DNA of 64,000 nucleotides from Bacillus_BU sp051233475 (GTDB lineage Bacteria > Bacillota > Bacilli > Bacillales > Cytobacillaceae). The stretch lies in contig NZ_JBKFGH010000027.1 in the NCBI RefSeq assembly GCF_051233475.1, positions 1 through 64,000 on the forward strand, in the 5' to 3' direction. Below are positions 52,603 through 62,224 of the stretch, one piece after another. The first letter of the stretch is position 1, and the number at the start of each line of letters is the position of its first letter. The notes under the pieces were generated by a model. The model did no database searches. It was not told the DNA's origin and saw only the letters and a list, made by a program, of their open reading frames with translations. The translations under genes were made by a program, and so were the position numbers.

Positions 52603-53274
52603 ATGCACAAACTACTAATCATCGAGGACGACATGACCATCGCCAAAACTCTCAAAAATCACCTCCAATCATGGGGATTTGAGGTCGAATACATATCCGA
52701 TTTCCAAAACGTAATGACTCAATTTGTTTCCTTTGATCCACAATTGGTTTTATTAGATATCTCCCTCCCCTTTATGAATGGGTTTACCCTATGCAGTGAG
52801 ATTCGCAAATTATCCAAGGTGCCGATTATCTTTATCTCTTCTGCATCCGATAATATGAATATTGTTATGGCGATGAATATGGGTGGGGATGACTTTATTG
52901 CCAAACCTTTTGACTTAAACGTTCTTACTTCCAAAGTCCAGGCTTTACTTCGGCGCACCTATGATTTCACCGGACAAACCAATTTGCTGGAACACCGCGG
53001 GGCTATTTTGAACACAAGTGACGGGACGCTCACCTTTAATGGGCAAAGGGTTGAATTAACCAAAAATGATCAAAAAATCCTGCACGTTCTGCTTGAAAAT
53101 AAGGACAAGACTGTGTCAAGAGATGTCCTGATGACCCGGCTGTGGGAAACGGATAGTTTTATTGATGATAATACACTGACAGTAAATATCAATCGGCTCC
53201 GTAAAAAGTTAGAAGTAATTGGACTGAACGATTTTATTAAAACAAAGAAAGGGCTCGGCTATTTGGTGGACTGA
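52603..53274 (+). CDS. OmpR-family response regulator (BceR-like)
   Basis: The 223 residues comprise a receiver domain (LIIEDDMTIAK, phospho-acceptor in LVLLDISLPFMNG, FISSASD, FIAKPFD) and a C-terminal winged helix (LTKNDQKILHVLLENK, SRDVLMTRLWETDSFIDDN, then VNINRLRKKLE). It is the first gene of a complete Bce-type module and should activate the ABC transporter genes at 54404-57140. GGAGG lies seven bases before ATG 52603. The 52317-52602 gap has no other gene. Confidence 0.9.
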   Translation: MHKLLIIEDDMTIAKTLKNHLQSWGFEVEYISDFQNVMTQFVSFDPQLVLLDISLPFMNGFTLCSEIRKLSKVPIIFISSASDNMNIVMAMNMGGDDFIAKPFDLNVLTSKVQALLRRTYDFTGQTNLLEHRGAILNTSDGTLTFNGQRVELTKNDQKILHVLLENKDKTVSRDVLMTRLWETDSFIDDNTLTVNINRLRKKLEVIGLNDFIKTKKGLGYLVD

Positions 53275-53275
53275 G

Positions 53276-54277
53276 ATGAAAAATTATAAAGAAAACGTAT
53301 TCCTCCTATATATACATAAAAACTGGAAACCGGTAGCCCTTATCGCTCTTTTTGCGCTCTGTTTTCTCATCGTTTTTTCACTAAGTCATCTCCCTCTCGC
53401 ACCGATCCTCTACAGTACCCTTTTATGTCTGTACATTGGCCTCATCTTTTTTGTTGTGGATTTTTTAAAATTTAGAAAGCGATACAGGCTGCTAAAAACC
53501 GCCCAAAAAACGATTATGCTGCAAATCGGTCAATTGCCTGCCCCAACGAATGTGATTGAACGCCAATATCAAGAACTGCTGCAAATTTTATCAAAAAATA
53601 AGCACGATTTGATCGTCCAAGCTGACAATAAACAGAAGGATTTAGTCGAGTATTTTACCCTATGGACCCATCAAATCAAAACACCGATTGCAGCAATGCG
53701 GCTGCTTCTCCAATCGGAACAAACGGAACAAACCTCGGAGCTTGAAATGGAATTATTTAAAATAGAACAATATGTTCAATTTGTCCTGCAATATCTTCGT
53801 TTAGAAAACATGTCCAATGATCTTGTTTTTAAAAAATATGAAGTCGATGACACCATCAAGCAGGCAATCCGAAAAAATGCCAAAATGTTTATCCGAAAAA
53901 AAATCACCCTAAACTATTCGGATGTAAACTGTACCGCGTTAACAGATGAAAAATGGCTGCTCTTTGTTATTGAGCAGATTCTATCCAATGCGTTGAAATA
54001 TACAAACGAAGGCACTATTTCGATTTTCATGAAAAATAAACGATTGATTATTGAAGATACCGGTATCGGCATTCGCGCAGAAGATTTGCCACGGGTATTT
54101 GATAAGGGTTTTACCGGATACAATGGACGCGAGTTAAAACAATCGACAGGAATTGGCTTGTATTTATGCAAACAAATATTGACCAAGCTATCCCACGGCA
54201 TCGCCATTGAATCGGAAGTAGGAAAAGGAACAAAGGTCATCATTGATTTGGAGACAAAGGAAATCGGAGTGGAATGA
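53276..54277 (+). CDS. Intramembrane-sensing histidine kinase (BceS-like)
   Basis: The 333 residues have two closely spaced membrane helices (about 15-36 and 41-62) with almost no extracellular loop, as in Bce-type kinases that sense through their ABC transporter. The HisKA site is TLWTHQIKTPIAAMRLLL, followed by QILSNALKYT (N box), IIEDTGIGI (G1) and STGIGLYLCKQIL (G2). It starts one base after the regulator stop codon, so translation is coupled. Confidence 0.9.
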   Translation: MKNYKENVFLLYIHKNWKPVALIALFALCFLIVFSLSHLPLAPILYSTLLCLYIGLIFFVVDFLKFRKRYRLLKTAQKTIMLQIGQLPAPTNVIERQYQELLQILSKNKHDLIVQADNKQKDLVEYFTLWTHQIKTPIAAMRLLLQSEQTEQTSELEMELFKIEQYVQFVLQYLRLENMSNDLVFKKYEVDDTIKQAIRKNAKMFIRKKITLNYSDVNCTALTDEKWLLFVIEQILSNALKYTNEGTISIFMKNKRLIIEDTGIGIRAEDLPRVFDKGFTGYNGRELKQSTGIGLYLCKQILTKLSHGIAIESEVGKGTKVIIDLETKEIGVE

Positions 54278-54293
54278 GACCACGAGCTTCAAT

Positions 54294-54309
54294 CTTACAA
54301 TAATGTAAG
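54294..54309 (+). promoter_or_regulatory. Candidate response-regulator operator upstream of the ABC transporter genes
   Basis: CTTACAATAATGTAAG is a near-perfect 16-base palindrome (CTTACA/TGTAAG) with a half-site TTGTAAG at 54324-54330. A TATACT -10-like box lies at 54362-54367. Bce-type regulators bind inverted repeats at this distance upstream of bceAB promoters, so I infer it is the target of the regulator at 52603. Confidence 0.55.
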
Positions 54310-54403
54310 TTTGAGTGCATATTTGTAAGACAAAGCAATGTCTGTGCATATCGCCCATTGCTATACTGAACATGCAAATAAACGTGAGACGGAGGAATTT
54401 TTC

Positions 54404-55171
54404 ATGACATTACTAGAGGTGAAAAATCTAAAAAAAGTGTACACAACCCGTTTTGGCGGAAATCATGTTCAAGCACTTACAGATGTTTGCTTTTCAGTTG
54501 AAGCAGGGGAATATGTTGCGATTATGGGCGAATCCGGTTCCGGAAAGACAACGCTTTTAAATATTTTAGCAGCACTTGATAAACCGACCAGCGGTGAGGT
54601 TTTCCTTAATGGAAACGATATCGTTTCTATCAGCGAAAAAGAAATTTCAGCCTTTCGCCGGCAGAATCTCGGTTTTGTTTTTCAAGACTTTAACTTGCTC
54701 GACACCTTTTCACTGCAGGACAATATCTTTTTACCGCTCGTCTTATCCGATACATCCTACAGTGAAATGAGCAAGCGCTTAAAGCCGCTTGCCGAAAAAT
54801 TGAGGATCATGGACATCTTAACAAAATTCCCATATGAGGTTTCCGGCGGTCAAAAGCAGCGGGCAGCGGTTGCAAGAGCCTTAATTACGAATCCGAAGCT
54901 CGTTCTTGCCGATGAGCCGACCGGAGCCTTGGATTCACGTGCCTCTGATGATCTACTGCAGATTTTTTCACAAATTAACCAAGAAGGGCAAACAGTTCTG
55001 ATGGTTACCCACAGTACAAAGGCTGCAAGCCACGCCAACCGCGTTCTGTTTATCAAAGATGGAGCGGTGTTCCATCAAATTTATAAAGGGTCCTTATCCA
55101 ATGAAGCGATGTATCAAAAAATTTCGGATACATTAAATATCATTGCAACGGGCGGTGGCAGAAATGAGTAA
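54404..55171 (+). CDS. ABC transporter ATP-binding protein (BceA-like)
   Basis: The 255 residues carry all ABC motifs: GESGSGKTTLLNILA (Walker A), GFVFQDFNLLDTFS (Q loop), VSGGQKQRAAVARAL (signature), LVLADEPTGALDS (Walker B) and MVTHSTKAA (switch). The order LLEVKNLKKVYTTRFGGNHV is the MacB/BceA subfamily start. GGAGG lies eight bases before ATG 54404. It overlaps the permease gene by eight bases. Confidence 0.93.
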   Translation: MTLLEVKNLKKVYTTRFGGNHVQALTDVCFSVEAGEYVAIMGESGSGKTTLLNILAALDKPTSGEVFLNGNDIVSISEKEISAFRRQNLGFVFQDFNLLDTFSLQDNIFLPLVLSDTSYSEMSKRLKPLAEKLRIMDILTKFPYEVSGGQKQRAAVARALITNPKLVLADEPTGALDSRASDDLLQIFSQINQEGQTVLMVTHSTKAASHANRVLFIKDGAVFHQIYKGSLSNEAMYQKISDTLNIIATGGGRNE

Positions 55172-57140
55172 ATTTTTCTATCCCAAACTGGCCCTAACCA
55201 ATATCAATAAACAGCGGAAGACATATATCCCTTATATTCTTACCTGTATCTGTACGATTGCGATGTTTTATATCATGCATTTTATATCTGGAAATCCGGG
55301 TCTGAAAGAGATGTCCGGCGGTGATTCTTTAATGCAGATTTTATTTTTAGGCAACATTGTCATTGGGATTTTTTCAGTCATTTTTTTGTTTTATACTAAC
55401 AGCTTTTTAATCAAGCGACGGAAAAAGGAATTTGGGCTATTTAACATTCTTGGAATGGAGAAAAAGCACATCGCTAGAGTGGTTATATGGGAGACTTTTT
55501 TCGTCACTGTCATCAGTATGATCCCGGGGTTAGTAAGCGGAATGGTCCTGAGCAAGTTAATGTTTCTGCTTTTAAATAACATCTTACGTTTTGAAGTGCC
55601 GCTCACGCATTTTGTTTCGGTAAAATCTATCGGAATGACCTTGGTCCTTTTTTTGGGCATTTTCACCCTATCGCTTCTCAATAATTTACGGTATATCCAT
55701 CTGGCAAAACCGATTGAATTGCTGCGTGGCGGTCAGGTCGGTGAAAAAGAACCAAAAACGAAATGGATTCTCATCTTCATCGGTGTGGCAACACTATCAT
55801 CCGGATACTACATCGCACTGGTAACCGAATCACCTTTAGCTGCGTTAACTAAATTTTTCTTTGCCGTATTGCTCGTCATTATCGGAACATACGCCTTGTA
55901 TACGGCCGGCACGATCGCCTTGTTAAAATTATTACGAAAAAACAAAAACTTCTATTATCAAACAAAGCATTTCATTAGTGTATCAGGCATGATTTATCGG
56001 ATGAAACAAAACGCAGTAGGCCTAGCCAATATTTGTATTCTATCAACCATGGTATTGGTCATGTTGTCAACCACCTTGTCCCTCTATATTGGGATGGAAG
56101 ATCTATTGAAAAATCGCTTTCCAAAAGAGATTGATATTACAGCTAATAATTTTTCTGAAGAACAGGAACTGGCTGTGGAAAAAATGGTTCAGGAGGAAGC
56201 TGGAAAATATCAAATCAAATTAAAGGACCAAGTGTCATATCGCTCTGCAGCCTTTCCTACACTAAAAGTGGGAAACACATTTAAAACAGATCGCACAACC
56301 AAAAAGTCAATTTCAAAAATTACGATGATTGAACTACTCCCGCTTGATGAGTACAACCAGTTGGAGAATCTCTCCACTCCCCTGAAAGACAACGAGGTAC
56401 TTCTGTACACTTTTAGGGGCGACCCTGTTAAAAATAACATAACAATCGCAGGACATGAATTTCAAATTAAAGAACAGATAAAAGACTTATCAATCAATGG
56501 CGATGCATCAGCAATGTTGACAGACTGTTATTTTGTTGTTGTAAAAGATGTAGAAACAATTAAAGACCTATACCCTGTTGGGGAGTGGAATGCGGTGGAA
56601 TGGAAGGATTTATCCTTCTATTACGGCTTTGACGCTGAAGGAAGCCCTGAAAACGAGATTGCCTTAACAAAAGCTTTATCGCAAAAGTTGAATCAATTGT
56701 CCATCGATGGTTCTGCGGAAGGAAGAGAAGAATCAAGGGAATCTTTTTATTCCTTATACGGAGGTTTATTCTTCCTCGGTCTTTTTCTTGGCACCTTATT
56801 CATCATGGCAACCGTCTTGATTATGTACTATAAGCAAATATCAGAAGGCTATGATGACAAAGAACGATTTGCGATTATGCAAAAAGTCGGTTTAAGTAGA
56901 GAAGAAATTAAAAAGTCAATTATGAGCCAGGTGCTGATTGTATTTTTCCTTCCGCTTGTTTCAGCAGTTATTCACATCGCCTTTGCCTTCAAGGTCATTA
57001 CAAAACTACTGGCATTGTTAAACTTAACAAATATTAATCTCTTTGTCTTATGTACAGCAGCAACCATTTTCATCTTTGCCGCGTTTTATGCATTGGTTTA
57101 TACATTAACAGCAAGAGAATATTATAAGATCGTTAGTTAG
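55164..57140 (+). CDS. ABC transporter permease (BceB-like)
   Basis: The 658 residues are in the FtsX-type Bce permease layout: one N-terminal helix, three helices by about residue 180, two more near 200-250 and two near 280-310. A large extracellular domain of about 220 residues (about 310-530) follows, and then four C-terminal helices. The extracellular domain senses the peptide or lipid target and signals to the kinase. Substrates of such modules include bacitracin, nisin and other lipid-II-cycle inhibitors; which one cannot be told here. It is translationally coupled to the ATPase gene. Confidence 0.92.
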   Translation: MSKFFYPKLALTNINKQRKTYIPYILTCICTIAMFYIMHFISGNPGLKEMSGGDSLMQILFLGNIVIGIFSVIFLFYTNSFLIKRRKKEFGLFNILGMEKKHIARVVIWETFFVTVISMIPGLVSGMVLSKLMFLLLNNILRFEVPLTHFVSVKSIGMTLVLFLGIFTLSLLNNLRYIHLAKPIELLRGGQVGEKEPKTKWILIFIGVATLSSGYYIALVTESPLAALTKFFFAVLLVIIGTYALYTAGTIALLKLLRKNKNFYYQTKHFISVSGMIYRMKQNAVGLANICILSTMVLVMLSTTLSLYIGMEDLLKNRFPKEIDITANNFSEEQELAVEKMVQEEAGKYQIKLKDQVSYRSAAFPTLKVGNTFKTDRTTKKSISKITMIELLPLDEYNQLENLSTPLKDNEVLLYTFRGDPVKNNITIAGHEFQIKEQIKDLSINGDASAMLTDCYFVVVKDVETIKDLYPVGEWNAVEWKDLSFYYGFDAEGSPENEIALTKALSQKLNQLSIDGSAEGREESRESFYSLYGGLFFLGLFLGTLFIMATVLIMYYKQISEGYDDKERFAIMQKVGLSREEIKKSIMSQVLIVFFLPLVSAVIHIAFAFKVITKLLALLNLTNINLFVLCTAATIFIFAAFYALVYTLTAREYYKIVS

Positions 57141-57177
57141 GGGCGGAGCCTGATAAGGCTTTGCCCTCTTTTTTATT
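57141..57177 (+). terminator. Terminator of the Bce-type module
   Basis: GGGCGGAGCC (57141-57150) and GGCTTTGCCC (57157-57166) pair through two G-T wobbles, followed by TCTTTTTTATTTT. It starts immediately after the stop codon. Confidence 0.8.
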
Positions 57178-57204
57178 TTGGCGAGGGCATTTTTTCGCGC
57201 GGGT

Positions 57205-57430
57205 CCTGAGAATAATAAGCGGAGATTTTCCGTCTAATTTAAAAATGTGAACATAAATGGGGAAAATAAGCGGAGATTTTCCCTCTAACTGCTCAAAATA
57301 AGCCAAAATCCAAGGACTTGGATGAGATAAGCGGAAAAACTCCCTTTATTTTTAAGGAAATATCGATATTTCCCAATTTAACGGGAATTTCTCCGTCTAT
57401 TTTCAAAACACAGTGAAAATCAACCTTCAG
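57205..57430. repeat. Dispersed intergenic repeat, copy B
   Basis: It contains three AATAAGCGGA...TCC modules (57219, 57267 and 57328). The last begins a block of 35 bases identical to 62346-62380. The string TAACTGCTCAAAA is shared with copy A at 161. Each module is a short GGA...TCC quasi-palindrome. Confidence 0.7.
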
Positions 57431-57497
57431 TAATACCCGAGCCTTTATAGAACCTGCCCAGTGTTTAATGATTAATGTATGTAAACTCTCTAAAAGT

Positions 57498-57536
57498 AAA
57501 AAACATCTGCCGCATCCTTGCAATACAGATGTTTTC
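57498..57536 (-). terminator. Terminator of the PiT transporter gene
   Basis: AAAACATCTG (57500-57509) and CAGATGTTTT (57526-57535) form a 10-bp stem; on the minus strand TTTTTTAC follows. It lies 30 bases after the stop codon at 57565. Confidence 0.8.
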
Positions 57537-57564
57537 TGATATTTATGTATCGCCAATTCCCGTT

Positions 57565-58617
57565 TTAAAAAACCCATATGAACAGCTTAGCCATCAAGTA
57601 CCCAACTAACCCACAGAATGGGAATGTCAGCACCCAGGTCAGTACCATTTCACGGACAACGCCAAAATTGACATCTTTGATATTCTTTGCAGCTCCCACG
57701 CCCATAATCGCAGTTGTGATTGTATGTGTTGTCGAAACCGGTATTCCAGTGGCAGTTGAAAGAAATAAACACGTAACCCCTGCTAATTCAGCAGAAAACC
57801 CCTGATATTTTTCCAACTTAACCATATCCATCCCGACAGACTTGATTATACGATAGCCACCGATTGATGTGCCAAGCCCCATTACTGCAGCACAAATTAC
57901 CATGAGCCATAACGGAATGATCACTTCGGCTGTTTCTGCCTGGCCTTTGGCAAGAAACATTCCAAGCAAGAATATACCAATGAATTTTTGACCATCCTGT
58001 GCACCATGCATAAACGCCATGCCTGCCGCGGAAAAAATCTGAGCTTTTCCAAAAAACTTACCCGATTTGTAATGATCCATACGCCTGAACAGAAGTTCAA
58101 CAAGCCTCACCATCACAAAACCCAACACAAAACCCAAGCCAGTTGATAGACCTAAACCATAGAGAACCTTGATCCACTCACTGCCATTAATTCCAGAGAA
58201 TCCTCCCTGTAAAGCAATGGCTGCTCCCGAAACCCCGGCAATTAAGGCGTGACTTTCACTTGTTGGAATTCCAAATACCCAAGCTGCAGTTGCCCAAAGC
58301 ACAATCGCGATCATTGCGGCACATAATGCGACCAACGCATCATCTACATTCCCATGAAAATCAACCATATTGTAAATGGTCTCAGCCACCTTTTGATTGA
58401 CCAAAGTCATCGTAAGTACACCAAGCAGGTTGAACACCGCCGCCATGAAAATGGCTGAACCCGGACGAATTGAACGGGTGGAAACACTAGTGGCTATGGC
58501 GTTGGGAGCATCCGTCCATCCATTGACAATAATGACGCCCAATGTCAGGATTGTCGTGATGATCAATGCTGGATATTCACTTAATTGAGAAATGAAATCC
58601 AATAACGTTATTTCCAT
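57565..58617 (-). CDS. PiT-family inorganic phosphate transporter
   Basis: The 350 residues have about ten membrane helices. Both PiT signature repeats are present: VNGWTDAPNAIATSVSTR near residue 28, and STTHTITTAIMGVGAAK near 300. GIPTSESHALIAG and MAFMHGAQDGQKFIGI carry further conserved residues. The protein imports phosphate with a cation. Many relatives are coupled to a PhoU-like DUF47 gene, which is absent here. The usual N terminus of the family (MEITLLDFISQ) suggests ATG 58617. An in-frame TTG 42 codons upstream (58743) would add an unusual polar extension. Confidence 0.88.
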   Translation of the reverse strand: MEITLLDFISQLSEYPALIITTILTLGVIIVNGWTDAPNAIATSVSTRSIRPGSAIFMAAVFNLLGVLTMTLVNQKVAETIYNMVDFHGNVDDALVALCAAMIAIVLWATAAWVFGIPTSESHALIAGVSGAAIALQGGFSGINGSEWIKVLYGLGLSTGLGFVLGFVMVRLVELLFRRMDHYKSGKFFGKAQIFSAAGMAFMHGAQDGQKFIGIFLLGMFLAKGQAETAEVIIPLWLMVICAAVMGLGTSIGGYRIIKSVGMDMVKLEKYQGFSAELAGVTCLFLSTATGIPVSTTHTITTAIMGVGAAKNIKDVNFGVVREMVLTWVLTFPFCGLVGYLMAKLFIWVF

Positions 58618-58976
58618 AGGATCGGACTTCCATGAAAGTAATATTTGCATTGTGCCAATTGAATTTCCAACATTATTATCAACTTCCTTCGGTTCAAATT
58701 TTTTCCGGAGTGTGGATGCTGTTTGCCCTGTTGTGTCGGTCAAATGAAAAGCTACTCTTTCATCCCAAATCTCGTAATAACGTTAATCGTAACCTTGATT
58801 GAAAACATGGGGATGGTGCTTTTATTCTCTTAATTTATTCTAATAACTCACACTAAAAGGTAGTTTCTTCTATATAATAGTTTAATTGATTAAATAATTG
58901 TAAGTCATTCCTTTACTTTCTCCTTTGATAATTGGGTTCTTATTCTTTTCGGTAAAAGCTGTATTTTTGCATTCAT

Positions 58977-59663
58977 TCATAAAAAAAAATAATCCAGTTC
59001 TTCCTCATAACCGATATCTCTCATAAATCTATTAACAGATTGGCGTTGAATGGTTTGAGATTGACCTAATTTAATCTGGGATAAGTGAAGCTGCGCTGCA
59101 TTAAAAGCATGTTTGACAGTTGTGTTTAACTGAAGCTTTTGGTCAACTCTTGCTGAAGCATTCATGTTTGTTCGCGCAATATCAAATAAATAAACACCCA
59201 TGGCGTGTAATAGTTTATTATTTTTTTTATCTACTAAATTTCTTATTTCAGCACGAATGTCCTTTAATGATGTCTCCATTAATTGAATGTGTAAACCACT
59301 ACTGATGTTATATCTAGTTTTCAACTCATCAATAAGTAATTTATGTTGAATGGCATTATCTATTTCACCAATCAGCTCCTGCATGTCTTCATCAAACATC
59401 ACGATAGAATCCATCGTTATGAGACCAGGTGGTCGATAGTAAACCAGCAAATGGCCTAGCTCATGTGCTTCGGCTTCTATGCGTTCTTTACTCGATAAGG
59501 ATTCAAGAATGTAAATCTGCCAAACGTTTCCCTCATTTATAGCTTGAGCGGGGCTCTGTGCAAACAAACAATAAGCTTCTGCTTTTTCCCTTGGTATAAG
59601 ATGAACATGATAGTTACATAAAGACTCCACATCTAATCTTAATCGTTCTAATGAATTTAGCAT
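58977..59663 (-). CDS. ImmA/IrrE-type metallopeptidase-like protein
   Basis: This 228-residue protein has a zinc-binding EAEAHELGHLLVYY (HExxH) near residue 70. Beyond it is a helical C-terminal half with no HTH I can recognise. ImmA/IrrE proteins cleave repressors in mobile elements and stress responses; no partner repressor is adjacent. GGGGG lies nine bases before ATG 59663. The gap 58618-58976 contains only a weak GGGGATGG repeat remnant near 58806. Confidence 0.7.
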   Translation of the reverse strand: MLNSLERLRLDVESLCNYHVHLIPREKAEAYCLFAQSPAQAINEGNVWQIYILESLSSKERIEAEAHELGHLLVYYRPPGLITMDSIVMFDEDMQELIGEIDNAIQHKLLIDELKTRYNISSGLHIQLMETSLKDIRAEIRNLVDKKNNKLLHAMGVYLFDIARTNMNASARVDQKLQLNTTVKHAFNAAQLHLSQIKLGQSQTIQRQSVNRFMRDIGYEEELDYFFL

Positions 59664-60024
59664 TAAAGTTATCCCCCTTATTTGTCGTTCGCTTACATCT
59701 GAAAAAATGTAAAGCAGTGAGGTAAAAACTTTGATGATTAGAAACTCATAAGAATTAAGTGTTATCAAAATCTGTCATCCTAAATCCGTATTCATAAGAT
59801 TCATCTATAAACAGATATTTTTTATAAAATACCCCTAAAACTTTTTTTGCATTTTTAGTACTAAAATTCAGAGATTAATTTTTTCATATATTTTACCTCC
59901 ATTATAAATTACAAAATCCTTCCAATACAAAAATAAATAAACGACATTCTTATGACGAATGCCGTTGTAAAAAAATGAAAGGCTAACTAAAACTGCAACA
60001 CCAATAAAAAATGAGTTCCTGCCT

Positions 60025-60073
60025 AAAAAAAGGTGACAGGCCCTTCCAGAAAACTGGATGGTACCTGTCACCT
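60025..60073 (-). terminator. Terminator of the flavoenzyme gene, formed by a GGTGACAGG palindrome
   Basis: AGGTGACAGG (60031-60040) and CCTGTCACCT (60064-60073) are perfect arms with an inner CCAG/CTGG. The minus strand ends in TTTTTTT. The arms are related to GGTGCCAGG...GGCACC at 20104. The region 59664-60024 has no other feature I can support. Confidence 0.8.
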
Positions 60074-60085
60074 CACATCTCTCTT

Positions 60086-62080
60086 CTATACTGTTTGTAA
60101 TACCTCTTCCTCCTGGTGGATAGGAGGAACGATGGATTCAAGATAATATGCTTTTTCAAAGCCGTCTCGGGTAGCCTCGCCAAGCGAGCTAAAGCCTGCT
60201 GCATCACCTAATACAAACACATTTTCCAGCTGTACCTTTAATGCTTCCTCTAATGGGTTGTAGGCTTCAACACCCATAGCAACAATGATAAAGTCTGTTT
60301 CAAATTCTGACTGTTTCCCAGAAGCTAAGTCCGCTACCATTACACGGTCTGGAAGGATTCGTTCAACTTTGTGGTCAGTAACAATGTTGACATTTACTTG
60401 TTTCAGCTTCTCAAGCAATCTCAATCTCGTATCAGGTCCAATTCTCTGGCTTGCTTTTGTAGGAATTTCGACAAAGGTGACATCATTCCCAGCTTCGGCA
60501 AGGCGACGATTTGTTCCATGACAGATCATACCGCTTCCGATCACTGTCACTTTACTATTAGTAAATTCTTTTTTCTGTAACTTTACATCTTCATAAGTAT
60601 AAACATGGGCTAAATCATTGCCCTCTACCTGTGGGAGCTTAGGTCTTCCGCCTGTTGCCAATATAACAGCATATGGATTTAGAGCAGTAATCGCTTCAAC
60701 AGTGGCCGCTGTATTCATGCGGACATCAATATTTAGACGTTTCATTTCATTGCTGAGATACTTAACGTGCCACATCATTTTCTCTAGATAATTTGGATCA
60801 GAAACAAGGTGCAATTGGCCTCCAAGCTTGTCTTCTTTTTCAAAAAGAGTTACATGATAACCTTTTAATGATAGATTTCGAGCCGCTTCCATTCCACCTG
60901 GACCTCCGCCAACAACTACAACATGGCGTTTTTCGTCAGCATGAATTGGGAGCAGTTCCTTAAACTCTAATTCTCGGCCTGCTCTTGCATTAATGGAACA
61001 ATGAATGTGTGAACCACCCATAGCTGAATGGATACAATGGAGACAGTTAATACATTTTCTAATTTCTGCCTCGCGTCCTTCCATTGTTTTGTTTACCCAC
61101 TCAGGATCAGCGATTAATCCTCTGCCGATGGCCACAAAGTCTGCATTTCCCTCAGCCAAAATGGCTTCAACAAATTGCGGTTCACGAATGGATCCAACCG
61201 TGATGACTGGAATATTAACCTCTTTTTTAATCGCCTCGGCCAAATAGACTCTCCAGCCTTGTTCAAATAACGGCGATTCAATAATTTTGTCCATAGATTC
61301 ATAGGTACCACAACTTATATCCAGTCCATCGACTCCTAATTTTTCCAAGTACCGACAAATCTTTTTACCTAACTCTAAATCGATGCCGCCTTCGACAAAT
61401 TCATCAACACTTAGACGGACGATAACAGGGTAATCCCCACCGCACTTTTCTCGAATACTGAAAATGATTTCCTCAATAAATCTCATTCGATTCTCAAAGC
61501 TTCCCCCGTATTCATCAGTCCGCAAATTTGTTTGAGGACTTAAGAACTGGTTAATTAAATAGCCATGGGCACCATGAACTTCCACGCCATCAATCCCCGC
61601 TTGCTTACATCTAACGGCAGTCTGCACGAATTTATTGACCAACTCTTTTACTTCCGCAGTTGTTAATTCCCGAGGTTCTTCACCTATTGCAGCACTGGCA
61701 AGATTACTAGGAGCAACGATTTGTTTCCCATTGATTAATGCGGAGCTTGACTGCCGGCCGGCATGATGGATTTGCACAAAAGTCTTTGCTCCATATTGAT
61801 GGACCGCTTCGGCTATACGATGAATCCCCGGGATGAAGCGATCGTCGTCCAGCCTTAATTGTCTAATAAATCCTTTCCCGTATTCATAATCAATACAGGT
61901 AAATTCAACAATAATTAACCCTGCTCCACCCTTCGCTCTTTCTTCATAATAGGCGACAAGTTGATCAGTTACCTCCCCTTCAGGACCAGCTAAATTCGTT
62001 CCCATCGGTGGCATGACGACTCTGTTTTTCAGTGTTAAGTTACCTATTTTACCTTCTTTGAATATGTTTTTATAATGCAT
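60086..62080 (-). CDS. NADH:flavin oxidoreductase, 2,4-dienoyl-CoA reductase (FadH)-like
   Basis: The 664 residues start with an old-yellow-enzyme TIM barrel (NRVVMPPMGTNLAG, FVQIHHAGRQSSS, VHGAHGYLINQFLSPQTNLR, RTDEYGGSFENRM). A 4Fe-4S cluster follows (CINCLHCIHSAMGGSHIHC), then FAD/NAD domains with VVVVGGGPGGMEAARNLSLK. The second Rossmann motif is VIGSGMICHGTNRRLAEAG, a departure from the usual GxGxxG...E of FadH. The architecture fits FadH or bile-acid/enoate reductases; the substrate is unknown. GGGAGG lies seven bases before ATG 62080. Confidence 0.87.
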   Translation of the reverse strand: MHYKNIFKEGKIGNLTLKNRVVMPPMGTNLAGPEGEVTDQLVAYYEERAKGGAGLIIVEFTCIDYEYGKGFIRQLRLDDDRFIPGIHRIAEAVHQYGAKTFVQIHHAGRQSSSALINGKQIVAPSNLASAAIGEEPRELTTAEVKELVNKFVQTAVRCKQAGIDGVEVHGAHGYLINQFLSPQTNLRTDEYGGSFENRMRFIEEIIFSIREKCGGDYPVIVRLSVDEFVEGGIDLELGKKICRYLEKLGVDGLDISCGTYESMDKIIESPLFEQGWRVYLAEAIKKEVNIPVITVGSIREPQFVEAILAEGNADFVAIGRGLIADPEWVNKTMEGREAEIRKCINCLHCIHSAMGGSHIHCSINARAGRELEFKELLPIHADEKRHVVVVGGGPGGMEAARNLSLKGYHVTLFEKEDKLGGQLHLVSDPNYLEKMMWHVKYLSNEMKRLNIDVRMNTAATVEAITALNPYAVILATGGRPKLPQVEGNDLAHVYTYEDVKLQKKEFTNSKVTVIGSGMICHGTNRRLAEAGNDVTFVEIPTKASQRIGPDTRLRLLEKLKQVNVNIVTDHKVERILPDRVMVADLASGKQSEFETDFIIVAMGVEAYNPLEEALKVQLENVFVLGDAAGFSSLGEATRDGFEKAYYLESIVPPIHQEEEVLQTV

Positions 62081-62224
62081 AAGTTGGCCTCCCTTATTTC
62101 ATTTTTGTGAACTAATTCACATTCACTGTCTAGCTTTATTTTATAGGTAATTAACAGAAATTGTTATCCTTTCATTTGATAGATTCGTGACAATAGTATG
62201 TGAAATTTATGGGGAATTGTAAGG

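Noticed and set aside
59868..60071. 67-codon minus-strand frame after the flavoenzyme gene
   Set aside because: It begins inside the terminator palindrome and has no ribosome binding site.
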